Origin: an uncultured bacterium
GTDB lineage: Bacteria > Patescibacteriota > Saccharimonadia > Saccharimonadales > Saccharimonadaceae
Direction of reading: 5' to 3'
Length of the DNA stretch: 64,000 nucleotides
NCBI GenBank assembly: GCA_903821365.1
Contig: CAIJKY010000013.1
Location: 1-64,000, forward strand
Part shown: in pieces, positions 29,489 to 37,545 of the stretch
Layout of the letters: each line of letters begins with the position of its first letter
How positions within the stretch are numbered: position 1 is the first letter of the stretch
Program-made: the position numbers and the translations under genes
Notes under the pieces: generated by a model
What the model saw: the letters and a program-made list of their open reading frames with translations, nothing else
Told to the model about the DNA's origin: nothing
The model's database searches: none

Positions 29489-31922
29489 TCTCTGGTGGAA
29501 TCACGACGGGCGCAGCACTCACCGCTTCTCCACTCAAGCTTGATTCAATATCGTCGCGCGTCAAAGTGATTGTCTGTCCAGGCTGCACCGTGCCGCTGAG
29601 CATTTGCTTGGCAACCAAGTTCTCGACACTACGGCTCACAATGCGGCGCATAGGACGCGCACCGAGACGCGGATCATAGCCTTTTTCAACCAATAACTGC
29701 TTAGCATCATCAGCCACCGAAACCGCCACCTTTTGCAAAGCTAAGTTTTTATTGATGCCGTTAATAATAAGGTCGATGACTTGCAAAAGCTCAGGCTGGT
29801 TAAGTGGTCGGAACATAACGATCTCGTCAAAACGGTTCAAGAACTCCGGTCGGAATAATTTTTGCTCGATCAAGCTGTTCACGAACGGCTGCTCAATCTG
29901 CTCAAGACTATAGCCAGCATCGATCGATCGGCGAATCATGTCAGCCCCAGCATTGCTCGTGGCAATGATGATAGCATCACGAAAGCTAACCGTTTTATTA
30001 TTGACGTCTCGTAAAAGCCCTTCATCAAGCAGCTGTAGCAAGGCGTTTAATACGTTCGGGTGGGCTTTTTCGATCTCATCGAGCAAGACTACTGAGAACG
30101 GTTGCTTTGAGACTTGCGCGGTAAGGCTGTGCGGATCGGTAGCGGCATCAGCGATTAAGCGTGACACATCGCTCGCTTGAGAGAACTCGTTTAAATCAAG
30201 CCGCACCAAATTATTCTCACCATTAAAGTACACTTCTGCCAACGCCTTACTCAGCTCAGTCTTACCCACACCGGTCGGCCCCATAAACAAGAAGGTGCCA
30301 ATGGGTCGATCTTGGTTGCGTACACCAGCACGGGCACGACGTAGAGCATCGCTCACCACCTTGACGGCGCGAGTTTGGTTGATCATACGCTGATGGATCA
30401 GGGCTTCCATATTAAGCAGTCGATCACGCTCCTCAGGTGCGTTAGCAGTGCCGACTTTTACTCCCGTTGTCTGTTCGATAGCTTTTTGGACAGAGCGTGC
30501 CGTGATCAATGAGCCATCAGCATAATTAGTCGCGCTGGTCAAAAGCTTTAAAGCTTTACCTGGCATCGCTTGCTCACTGATATAGCGCTCGCTTAAACGA
30601 TACGCCTCAGTTAATGCCTGATACATAAAGATAACTTTATTGTGATACTCAAGCGGCAACAACTGATCCTGCAAGACACGCATGGTCTCTTCACGGGTTG
30701 TTGGCTCAATAATAATACGGTTCAGTACGGTCGCCAGTGCTGGGTTACGTTGGCTAATCTGTAGCCAACGCTGCTCGTCCATAGTCAAGATTATCCGAAT
30801 AGCGCCGCCTTCAAGTACTGGAAGGAGTAAATTACTTATGTCGATCGAGCCGTTGCCGTCTTCAAAGAACAGCTGGGCGTTATCGAGACAAAGAATAATG
30901 TTCTTGGCTCGAAATGCCTCAAGAAGAAGATCGTTCATCAATTGCTCAATCTCACCACGGCCACGAGCCTGTGAAATCAAAGCACTTGCATCAAGACTAA
31001 TCACCTGCCGATAGCGCAGTGATGCGGGCAATTCATGCTTTGCCTCAAGCAGATACGCTGCAAACGCTTCTACGACTGTTGTTTTACCAACGCCAAGTGG
31101 CCCAACTAAGGTCGCATTTTGGCGACCAGAATGGGTAAACAGCTGAACAATTTGAGCTCGAGCCGCATTATGACTTTCGAGGTCAACATTGAGTAGCGCT
31201 CCGTGAGCAATTTGGTCGCTAATATTCACGCCAAAGCGGCGTAACAGCGGCGCATAGCCAAACGACCAGTCACGGGCGATACCACCAGTGCGTCGTGGCT
31301 TACTGTGGTAATCAATCAGTTCACGAATATGACGATGCCATAGCATACCGGCCACAACATCGTCTTCATCAAGTTGCAGCTGCGCCAAGAACTGCGCGTT
31401 GTTAGGCATTGCTTGCAACAACGCAACAACAATTTCGGCGCCGCTCACCGGCCCTGGAGTACTTCCGTGCAAACGAAGCGCATTCTCCCACACGTATTGC
31501 GTTGCGCTGGGCGCTTCACTACTCAATAGCGACAAAAAAGTTGGCCCGATACCAAACCGCCCGGCAAAAAACTGTCCACTCGAAGTCTGCATTGCCGCCT
31601 CAGCCAGCTGGGTCGGCGTAGGGTTGTTTGGCAATTTACCAAGCACTGCACTTTCAAGACGATCAGGTAACGTATTGCCACCGGACACTGTAATCGTCGT
31701 GAGCCCTCGCTGCATCCATACAATTACCATCACCAAAGGACTTGCAAGACTCATGACGAGCCAGCCAACCGAAACGTGCAAGTAAATAAGCAGAGCGCCC
31801 GCAAGCAATAACAGCGCAGAAATAATAATTGCGCCCGCTTTGTACGTCGGCACATTAAACTTATTTGCCAACCGAGCAGCTTGCCAACGAGGGTGATTAA
31901 ACTGATTGTTCACACGCGCCAC
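29472..31922 (-). CDS. Membrane-anchored ClpB/ClpC-like AAA+ ATPase
   Basis: An 816-residue protein. Two hydrophobic helices lie at about residues 28-70. A Clp N-like helical region is followed by AAA-1 with Walker A GPLGVGKT and Walker B IILCLDNAQ, then AAA-2 with GPTGVGKTELSKALAE, VVLLDEIEKAHP and the sensor and C-terminal RLGARPMRR. The presence of membrane helices is unusual for ClpB or ClpC and ties the unfoldase to the membrane. ClpP-binding loop not identified. It overlaps the gene at 31910 by 13 nt, so both are probably one operon. Confidence 0.87.
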   Translation of the reverse strand: MARVNNQFNHPRWQAARLANKFNVPTYKAGAIIISALLLLAGALLIYLHVSVGWLVMSLASPLVMVIVWMQRGLTTITVSGGNTLPDRLESAVLGKLPNNPTPTQLAEAAMQTSSGQFFAGRFGIGPTFLSLLSSEAPSATQYVWENALRLHGSTPGPVSGAEIVVALLQAMPNNAQFLAQLQLDEDDVVAGMLWHRHIRELIDYHSKPRRTGGIARDWSFGYAPLLRRFGVNISDQIAHGALLNVDLESHNAARAQIVQLFTHSGRQNATLVGPLGVGKTTVVEAFAAYLLEAKHELPASLRYRQVISLDASALISQARGRGEIEQLMNDLLLEAFRAKNIILCLDNAQLFFEDGNGSIDISNLLLPVLEGGAIRIILTMDEQRWLQISQRNPALATVLNRIIIEPTTREETMRVLQDQLLPLEYHNKVIFMYQALTEAYRLSERYISEQAMPGKALKLLTSATNYADGSLITARSVQKAIEQTTGVKVGTANAPEERDRLLNMEALIHQRMINQTRAVKVVSDALRRARAGVRNQDRPIGTFLFMGPTGVGKTELSKALAEVYFNGENNLVRLDLNEFSQASDVSRLIADAATDPHSLTAQVSKQPFSVVLLDEIEKAHPNVLNALLQLLDEGLLRDVNNKTVSFRDAIIIATSNAGADMIRRSIDAGYSLEQIEQPFVNSLIEQKLFRPEFLNRFDEIVMFRPLNQPELLQVIDLIINGINKNLALQKVAVSVADDAKQLLVEKGYDPRLGARPMRRIVSRSVENLVAKQMLSGTVQPGQTITLTRDDIESSLSGEAVSAAPVVIPPETTTSA

Positions 31923-32287
31923 ACAATCGCGCTTATCGCACCAATTAACGGCAGTACCGGCAAAACCACCCAGCCAACCAACAATAGAAGTCCGATAAGT
32001 GCTGTTAAAAACAACATAAGAATACCAACAAGCATGGTCACTGTGCGAATCGCTCCACCTACCAAACGTGACACTAATTTATCAAGCCAAGCATGAAGAC
32101 GCACTCCTAGCGGGCCCGTGCCGCCACCGGCCGAGATTTGTCGAAACGGAGCAAATAACGTGCGCAACAAGGCTACTATCGAGAAATAATCAGAGGTTGC
32201 GCCAAGCATTCGCGCCACCCGCAGCATTTGCCCATAGAGCCCTTCGCCGTACCACCAGCGAACCATACTTATGAGAACCATAAGCAT
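31910..32287 (-). CDS. Small membrane protein upstream of the Clp ATPase
   Basis: A 125-residue protein with two or three hydrophobic segments, notably VTMLVGILMLFLTALIGLLLL in the second half. A Gly-rich region and LRTLFAPFRQIS sit in the middle. Not recognised. It is coupled to the membrane Clp ATPase by a 13-nt overlap, suggesting a common complex. Confidence 0.7.
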   Translation of the reverse strand: MLMVLISMVRWWYGEGLYGQMLRVARMLGATSDYFSIVALLRTLFAPFRQISAGGGTGPLGVRLHAWLDKLVSRLVGGAIRTVTMLVGILMLFLTALIGLLLLVGWVVLPVLPLIGAISAIVWRV

Positions 32288-32361
32288 ATTGTATCATTTA
32301 AGGACTCGCTTCGGCGCGCGCAATTTCAAGAGAATTGCATAGTAATTTGCTATAATTGCTC

Positions 32362-33663
32362 GTGAGTATGCCACGAAAACACACTATTGCGGCCGGGAAG
32401 CTCTTTCGTCGCCTCGCTCGCCTGCGCGGCGGTGGGTCAGCACTCCCAGGATTGCTCGTCGAAAAGCTCGAGCCCGCCTTTTTATCAGAAGCCTTAAGCC
32501 AACTGCCCGAAGGGGTTATTTTAGTTTCGGGCACAAATGGCAAAACTACAACAACAAAAATGATTAGTGAGTTGCTCGCATCAAGTGGCCTTCGCGTCTT
32601 TACGAACGGCACAGGAAGCAACTTCACTCGTGGTGTCGTATCAGCCTTAATTGAATCAATTGAGCGCGACGGCAAGCTACCTTATGACATTGCCATGCTT
32701 GAGCTAGACGAAGCTCACGCCGTAAAGTTTGCCGAAAAGGTAAATCCACGTTTCAGCGTTTTTTTGAACGTACTGCGTGACCAACTCGACCGTTTTGGCG
32801 AAATCGACTATACCGCGCGCCTGCTTGGTGAGGTTGCTAAACGCACCAGTGACACCGTGGTATTAAATTACGATGACCCGCTTATTAAACGCTTAGATAA
32901 GCAACTAATGCCTAACGCGAGTGCCGTCTATTTTGGCGCCCACGAAAACGTCCGTCACTTATTCCCCGCCGATGACATGATGCGTACGCCAGCAAAACCT
33001 ACACCAAAAGCCAACACAGCAAAATCCAACCAGCATACCGATGTTGAGCTATGCGGTTTTAAAGATCAGATCGTTGGCTTTCGCATAGGCAGTAAAATTT
33101 ACAAAACCGAACTCAAGCTCAGTGGTTTCTATAACTTTCTAAACGCAGCGGCAGCGCTTACTATTGTGCGCCAAGTGCAGCCGCGCGTCGGCATTGATAC
33201 TTGGCTCAAAGCACTGTCAAAAGTAGAACCGGCTTTTGGACGCGGCGAACGTGTCCTCTACCACAAGCAGCCTATTGAATTTGTGCTCGTCAAAAATCCA
33301 GCTGGATTCCGCCTTGCCCTTGCCTCGGCGGCTGGCGCAAACAACGATGAAGCGACGATGATTGCCATTAACGATAACTTTGCCGATGGCCGCGACATGT
33401 CATGGTTATGGGACGTTGATTTTACCAGCCTCAAAGAAGACGGGATCGCCATGATAAGCGGTATTCGCGCATACGATATGGCTCTGCGCATGCAATACGA
33501 TAGCGTTACAGTTGGCGATATAGAGCTTGATGTCGCCCGTGCCTTTAAAACCATGCTCACCAAGCACAGTGGCAAGCCAATGCGTATCTACTGCACCTAT
33601 ACCGCGATGCTTCAGCTTCGGCGCATCGCCGAAAAAGAACTCCATATGAAGAAAGCGATCTAA
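32362..33663 (+). CDS. murT: MurT-like Mur ligase (lipid II amidation)
   Basis: A 433-residue protein. P-loop VSGTNGKTTTTKMI, Mur-ligase middle signature DIAMLELDEAHAV, NYDDPL, and a C-terminal DUF1727 part containing VKNPAGF and SGIRAYDMALRM. With GatD it amidates the D-Glu of lipid II. In Firmicutes MurT a four-Cys zinc ribbon is inserted after the NYDDP region; here that segment (about residues 185-235) has only one Cys (ELCGF). The start is taken as GTG 32362, 5 nt after TATAAT; ATG 32368 is also possible. Confidence 0.88.
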   Translation: MSMPRKHTIAAGKLFRRLARLRGGGSALPGLLVEKLEPAFLSEALSQLPEGVILVSGTNGKTTTTKMISELLASSGLRVFTNGTGSNFTRGVVSALIESIERDGKLPYDIAMLELDEAHAVKFAEKVNPRFSVFLNVLRDQLDRFGEIDYTARLLGEVAKRTSDTVVLNYDDPLIKRLDKQLMPNASAVYFGAHENVRHLFPADDMMRTPAKPTPKANTAKSNQHTDVELCGFKDQIVGFRIGSKIYKTELKLSGFYNFLNAAAALTIVRQVQPRVGIDTWLKALSKVEPAFGRGERVLYHKQPIEFVLVKNPAGFRLALASAAGANNDEATMIAINDNFADGRDMSWLWDVDFTSLKEDGIAMISGIRAYDMALRMQYDSVTVGDIELDVARAFKTMLTKHSGKPMRIYCTYTAMLQLRRIAEKELHMKKAI

Positions 33664-33677
33664 AGGAGTACCAAATC

Positions 33678-34397
33678 ATGCCAAAAAACACTGTCAATAT
33701 TCTCTACCTATATCCAAAAGAAATGAACATTTATGGCGACTGGGGCAATGTGCTTACTGTTGGACGTCGTTTGCAATGGCACGGTTACACGCCAAAAATT
33801 ATGCAGCTGCACATTGGCAAAAAAATACCGGCCGATATTGATATCGTCATCGGTGGTGGCGGTCAAGACTCCGGCCAGGGCTTGGTTGAGGCGGACCTGC
33901 AGCGTCACGCCAATGATCTCCATAAACTCGCTGACGATAAAGTACCGATGCTTGTTGTCTGCGGTCTCTATCAACTATTTGGCCGCTTCTTCAAAACTGC
34001 CGACGATAAACAGCTTAAAGGTATCGGCCTGTTCGCGCTAGAGACTCATGCGACAAACAAGCGAATGATCGGCAATGTTATCGTAGATACGCCATTTGGC
34101 GAAGTTATTGGCTACGAGAACCACAGTGGCAAAACCGTACTCGACAGTTCGCAGGCCAGCTTCGGCTCAGTCAAAAAAGGTGCCGGCAACAATGGTAACG
34201 ACAAGACCGAAGGTGCAGTGTTTAACAATGCGTACGGCACCTATATGCATGGCTCCCTGCTGCCAAAGAATCCGAATTTTGCCGATGAGCTGATCAAGCA
34301 TGCCGTCGAACACAGCGGCCAAGAGTTTGAGCCAAATGTGATTGATGATCTGTTTGCCGATAAGGCTCGCGCAATCGCTAAGCGACGACCTCGATAA
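33678..34397 (+). CDS. gatD: GatD-like glutamine amidotransferase
   Basis: A 239-residue class I (CobB/CobQ-like) amidotransferase. Nucleophile Cys in MLVVCGLYQLFGR (about residue 95), the family's GGGGQDSGQ loop near residue 57, and the His in GTYMHGSLLPKNP (about residue 191). It supplies ammonia to MurT. 14 nt after murT, with AGGAG before the start: one operon. Confidence 0.92.
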   Translation: MPKNTVNILYLYPKEMNIYGDWGNVLTVGRRLQWHGYTPKIMQLHIGKKIPADIDIVIGGGGQDSGQGLVEADLQRHANDLHKLADDKVPMLVVCGLYQLFGRFFKTADDKQLKGIGLFALETHATNKRMIGNVIVDTPFGEVIGYENHSGKTVLDSSQASFGSVKKGAGNNGNDKTEGAVFNNAYGTYMHGSLLPKNPNFADELIKHAVEHSGQEFEPNVIDDLFADKARAIAKRRPR

Positions 34398-34859
34398 CTA
34401 CTTCTGCTCCTGAGCCCTTTGCAGCTCTTTCAAAGTTTCGGCCACCTGATGTCCATGTCCTTCTGGCGTCACTCGGCCAAACTCTTTAGCGATTTTGCCA
34501 TCGGGCGTGATAATAAAGGTCTTACGCAAAATCCCCTCTTTGCCAAACATTTTTTTGCCCCAAGCACCATAGGCTTCCATGGTTTTGCCATCGGCATCGG
34601 TTAACAAGTGAAAACTGAGGTCGTACTTAGCTTTAAATTTGTCATGACTCGTGGCATCGTCTTTTGAGATGCCGACAACTTGCGCGCCGAGCCGGGTTAT
34701 TTCGTCATGCGTATCCCTGAAGCTACATGCTTCGATAGTACAGCCCGGCGTATCATCTTTCGGATAAAAATAGAGTACTAGCCAATGGCCGGCAAAGTCA
34801 CTCAGCGACATTATAGTGCCGTCTTGGTTGGGGAGAGAGAATGGAGTAGCGTTATTCAT
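34398..34859 (-). CDS. bcp: Peroxiredoxin, BCP/PrxQ type
   Basis: A 153-residue protein with the peroxidatic Cys in YPKDDTPGCTIEACSFRD (PxxxT-x-x-C with the second Cys 5 residues later, as in BCP/PrxQ). It reduces peroxides with thioredoxin. The start at 34859 is fixed by TATAAT 6 nt upstream. Convergent with gatD. Confidence 0.95.
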   Translation of the reverse strand: MNNATPFSLPNQDGTIMSLSDFAGHWLVLYFYPKDDTPGCTIEACSFRDTHDEITRLGAQVVGISKDDATSHDKFKAKYDLSFHLLTDADGKTMEAYGAWGKKMFGKEGILRKTFIITPDGKIAKEFGRVTPEGHGHQVAETLKELQRAQEQK

Positions 34860-34923
34860 GCTGTTATTATAACACTGCGGGCTCAGCCCACACTCAGCCA
34901 ATACTTGTTACACTAGTGTTTAG

Positions 34924-36051
34924 ATGTCAAAACCAGCCCTCTCAAAAGCCGCGGGTCTTCCGCAGGAACGTATTATCGCACTCGATTATTTACGAGGCTT
35001 CTTTATATTAGTTATTATCATTGATCACCTCAATCGCTGGCCAAGCTTGTTTGTCGTTTTTACAGGACAAGGTGCATTATGGGCTTCGGCAGCCGAGGGT
35101 TTCTTTATCATCTCTGGCTTCCTCATCGGCTACATTCGTGGGCGTAAAGATATCAAAAAGCCACTCCGTGAGGTGACAATGAAGCTCGTGAAGCGTGCCG
35201 CTATGTTGTATGCTTGGTCAGTTGGGCTCAGCTTGCTCTATATCGTCACTATTTGGAATCTAAAAATCGACCCATCGCTCAGGCCGGACATGTTCTTCGC
35301 GCAGTACGATTGGCGTGATGCAATTACACAAGTTGTCAGTCAAAACTATGCTGCGGGTTGGTCATACTTCTTAAAGCTTTACTGGATAATGCTCCTCCTA
35401 TCTCCCCTGGTTGTTTACCTTTTCCGCAAGCGATTAGAGTGGGTTGTGGCAGCCATATCAATCATTACATGGCTCATTGGAATACCACTGCACACCGATT
35501 GGCTGCAATGGCAAATACTTTTCTTCTTGCCAGCTATTGCAGGATTTCACCTTGATACTATTCGCGCTTGGTTTGCCGAGCGTACTCCACGTACCCGAAA
35601 AACAATAACCTGGACAATTTTTGGTAGCTTTGCATTTACGGCAGCTCTATCGGCTTTTTGGACGCTCGGCTGGCCACTAGTTGAAGGAGCACATGCTATC
35701 ATGTCGCGCGAGATATACGTTCAGTATCGAACCTGGATCGATCCACTGTTTGGACGCGACCCAGTGGCGGCGCTTCGCATCATTACTTCTTTCTTGTGGG
35801 TGACGGCGCTCCTGCTTTTGTTCCATAAATTAGTACCGTTTATCAAGAAATGGCTGCACTGGCTGCTTCTAAGTTTTGGCACACGATCATTGACGGCCTA
35901 CACCATGCACGGACTATTACTAGTTGGTGTGCAGACCTTATTACCCATTAGTACCAATATCTACTACAACAGCGCCATCGGGCTTGGCATGGTTCTACTC
36001 GTATGGTTGTTGCTTCAGCAGAAGTTCATTCAAAGGGTATTTCCTCGCTAA
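34924..36051 (+). CDS. OpgC-like membrane acyltransferase
   Basis: A 375-residue protein with about ten membrane helices. RIIALDYLRGFFILVIIIDH (Arg/Asp/His near residue 25-40) and SAAEGFFIISGFLIGYIRGRK are the OpgC/acyltransferase-3-type starting motifs. It probably adds or moves acyl groups on a surface glycan; the substrate is unknown. TACACT is about 9 nt before the ATG. Confidence 0.82.
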   Translation: MSKPALSKAAGLPQERIIALDYLRGFFILVIIIDHLNRWPSLFVVFTGQGALWASAAEGFFIISGFLIGYIRGRKDIKKPLREVTMKLVKRAAMLYAWSVGLSLLYIVTIWNLKIDPSLRPDMFFAQYDWRDAITQVVSQNYAAGWSYFLKLYWIMLLLSPLVVYLFRKRLEWVVAAISIITWLIGIPLHTDWLQWQILFFLPAIAGFHLDTIRAWFAERTPRTRKTITWTIFGSFAFTAALSAFWTLGWPLVEGAHAIMSREIYVQYRTWIDPLFGRDPVAALRIITSFLWVTALLLLFHKLVPFIKKWLHWLLLSFGTRSLTAYTMHGLLLVGVQTLLPISTNIYYNSAIGLGMVLLVWLLLQQKFIQRVFPR

Positions 36052-36146
36052 TACCCCGTGAGCTTAACACTGTTGATGTAATATATTTAACAGCTCAGAC
36101 CTTACTCTAATGGCATGATAGTGTCATAAAGATAAAGGAGAAATAT

Positions 36147-36419
36147 ATGTTACTAGATATAGTGTTATGGATTTTGTTCGGTGCACTCGCAGGATGGATT
36201 GCATCAAAGATCATGGGCACTGACGCACAGCAAGGTGCGCTAGCAAACATTATTGTTGGTATTCTTGGTGCGTTCATTGGAGGTTTCCTAATGCGTACCC
36301 TGACAGGCAACAATGTTGAGGGCTTCAACCTCACTAGCTTGCTCGTAGCGATCGTTGGCTCAGTTGTACTACTTGCCATCGTCAAAGCGGTTCGTGGCAA
36401 AGGTCATATCGCCAAATAA
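36147..36419 (+). CDS. GlsB/YeaQ/YmgE-family small membrane protein
   Basis: A 90-residue protein with three hydrophobic segments and the motifs GALAGWIASKIMG and NIIVGILGAFIGGFLMR, which identify the transglycosylase-associated (GlsB/YeaQ/YmgE) family. AAGGAG before the ATG. It ends with a good terminator. Function of the family is unclear; linked to stress in other bacteria. Confidence 0.92.
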   Translation: MLLDIVLWILFGALAGWIASKIMGTDAQQGALANIIVGILGAFIGGFLMRTLTGNNVEGFNLTSLLVAIVGSVVLLAIVKAVRGKGHIAK

Positions 36420-36437
36420 GGGTAAGTTTTACCTACA

Positions 36438-36470
36438 AAAAGACGCGCTCAACGTAGCGCGTCTTTTTTG
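36438..36470. terminator. Bidirectional terminator between glsB-like gene and ribozyme E
   Basis: AAAAAGACGCGCT and AGCGCGTCTTTTTT form a 12-bp or longer stem with A-run and T-run, able to terminate both strands. It lies just behind hammerhead E on the minus strand. Confidence 0.88.
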
Positions 36471-36471
36471 T

Positions 36472-36523
36472 TGCGTTTCGTCTCTCACAAGACTCATCAG
36501 AATACCTATATGATATTGACGCA
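36472..36523 (-). ncRNA. Type III hammerhead ribozyme E (3' of gene E)
   Basis: Minus strand: stem III TGCG/CGCA, GTC with cleavage between 36518 and 36517, stem I AATATC/GGTATT with loop ATATA (one U-G pair), CTGATGA, stem II GTCT/AGAC, and GAAA. Stem I and stem II differ from copies A-D on both strands while pairing is kept. At 52 nt this is the shortest copy, 28 kb from the others. Confidence 0.94.
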
Positions 36524-36524
36524 T

Positions 36525-36572
36525 GAGCACGTGGTAGAGGCCGGTTGGCCGTTGCCTCTACCGTTCAGGGTA
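36525..36572 (-). promoter_or_regulatory. 3' panhandle arms and hairpin of gene E
   Basis: b' TACCCT (36567-36572), hairpin GGTAGAGGC/GCCTCTACC (36533-36562) and a' GTGCTC (36525-36530). b' changed together with its partner: the leader has GGGGTA instead of GGAGTG. Confidence 0.82.
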
Positions 36573-36590
36573 TGTGCCTCAGGCACATTG

Positions 36591-37055
36591 TCAGGCGCGC
36601 AGCCACTCGATGGCCTGGTTGACGCCAGCATCGGTCGCTGGCACGCGACAGACACGCTGTGGGATGATCCAGTCTTCGGCGTCGAGCTGGGTCGATTCCC
36701 GTGGACGGATGATCATCACATCGTAGGCGACAATGTCGCCCGCTTCATCCCGGATGTCCACCGCCACGATGATTTCTGTGGTGCAGAAGCCGATCGTGGA
36801 GACGCCGAGAACGCGCGCCGGGTGAATGGTGCTGGTTGGCGCGGTGTAATCCGGTGCGTCACCGACGCCGTACTCTTGATCACCGACCCTCAGATGCACG
36901 ATGAAGTCACCTGCGAGGCGCGGGTCGTACTCGTCCGACTCGGTAAAAGTGGAGTAGCGACGTGCGTGAGACTTCAACACAGGCCGCAGCTGCGCGCCTT
37001 CGGCCAGCTCGATGCTGACCTGACGCTCGTCGGGCTGCGGTTGCAAGTCGATCAT
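36591..37055 (-). CDS. Cargo protein E, ribozyme-associated
   Basis: A 154-residue soluble protein of unknown function. The start is the ATG 37055 after AAAGGGG. It is only distantly like A-D: FIVHLRVGDQEYGVGDA may match the central V-x-V-x-x-x-x-Y strand pair of A-C, and the C-terminal ends in a helix (AGVNQAIEWLRA). GC-rich codons. Same leader, trailer and ribozyme layout as A-D, but single-copy, between a terminator and tRNA-Pro, a location typical of insertions. Confidence 0.78.
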   Translation of the reverse strand: MIDLQPQPDERQVSIELAEGAQLRPVLKSHARRYSTFTESDEYDPRLAGDFIVHLRVGDQEYGVGDAPDYTAPTSTIHPARVLGVSTIGFCTTEIIVAVDIRDEAGDIVAYDVMIIRPRESTQLDAEDWIIPQRVCRVPATDAGVNQAIEWLRA

Positions 37056-37058
37056 ATT

Positions 37059-37090
37059 TACCCCTTTGTGCTCGGTTGGTGCGGGTGCAC
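37059..37090 (-). promoter_or_regulatory. Leader of gene E: hairpin plus panhandle arms
   Basis: Hairpin GTGC-ACCC-GCAC (37079-37090) replaces the GGTGA/TCACC hairpin of A-D; arm a GAGCAC (37068-37073) is kept; arm b GGGGTA (37059-37064) contains the Shine-Dalgarno sequence and complements TACCCT after the stop (one G-U pair). Confidence 0.8.
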
Positions 37091-37098
37091 TCTTGTAT

Positions 37099-37127
37099 AT
37101 TTAACAATTTTTGCTGAATATTGTCAA
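37099..37127 (-). promoter_or_regulatory. Promoter of gene E
   Basis: TTGACA (37122-37127), a 17-nt spacer and TTAAAT (37099-37104). Confidence 0.75.
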
Positions 37128-37156
37128 ACAATAGTTTATTCTCGCAGTGAAACTTT

Positions 37157-37190
37157 AAATAAAAAAGAACCGCTTTCGCGATTCTTTGTT
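37157..37190 (-). terminator. Terminator of tRNA-Pro
   Basis: Minus strand AAAGAATCGC...GCGGTTCTTT followed by TTTATT. It isolates tRNA-Pro from gene E. Confidence 0.78.
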
Positions 37191-37202
37191 ATTGCAAAAT
37201 CA

Positions 37203-37278
37203 TGGTCGGGGTGAAAGGACTCGAACCTTCGGCCTCACGGTCCCAAACCGCGCGCGCTACCAACTGCGCCACACCCCG
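37203..37278 (-). tRNA. tRNA-Pro(UGG)
   Basis: Acceptor CGGGGTG/CACCCCG, encoded CCA (37203-37205), anticodon stem GCGGT/ACCGT-like with loop TTTGGGA, anticodon TGG, T arm with GGTTCGAGTCC. Confidence 0.95.
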
Positions 37279-37376
37279 ATAAAGTGTTGCACCACTCAAT
37301 AGTTTATACCACACCAGAGGTAACAATGCCATACCTGGCTTGCAACCTTAAAAAATGGTATTATAGTGTAAATACT

Positions 37377-37541
37377 ATGAAGTACGCCTCAGTTTTCGTC
37401 ACGATATTGATTGTATGGATTGCCGCCATTATCATCTCCCTATTTGTGCTGACTTCAACCCAGCGGCTTCAACTCTTTATTTTGGTGACGTTATTCACAC
37501 TGGTATTATTTGTGATTGGATTTGGTCAAAAACGGCGCTAA
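37377..37541 (+). CDS. Small two-helix membrane protein
   Basis: A 54-residue protein with two hydrophobic helices (FVTILIVWIAAIIISLFVL and LFILVTLFTLVLFVIGF) joined by TSTQRLQ. The ATG 37377 is used; upstream in-frame codons run through the tRNA flank. A TATAGT box precedes it. It lies 4 nt before the UbiB-like kinase gene and is probably in its operon. Unknown role. Confidence 0.65.
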   Translation: MKYASVFVTILIVWIAAIIISLFVLTSTQRLQLFILVTLFTLVLFVIGFGQKRR

Positions 37542-37545
37542 ACAG

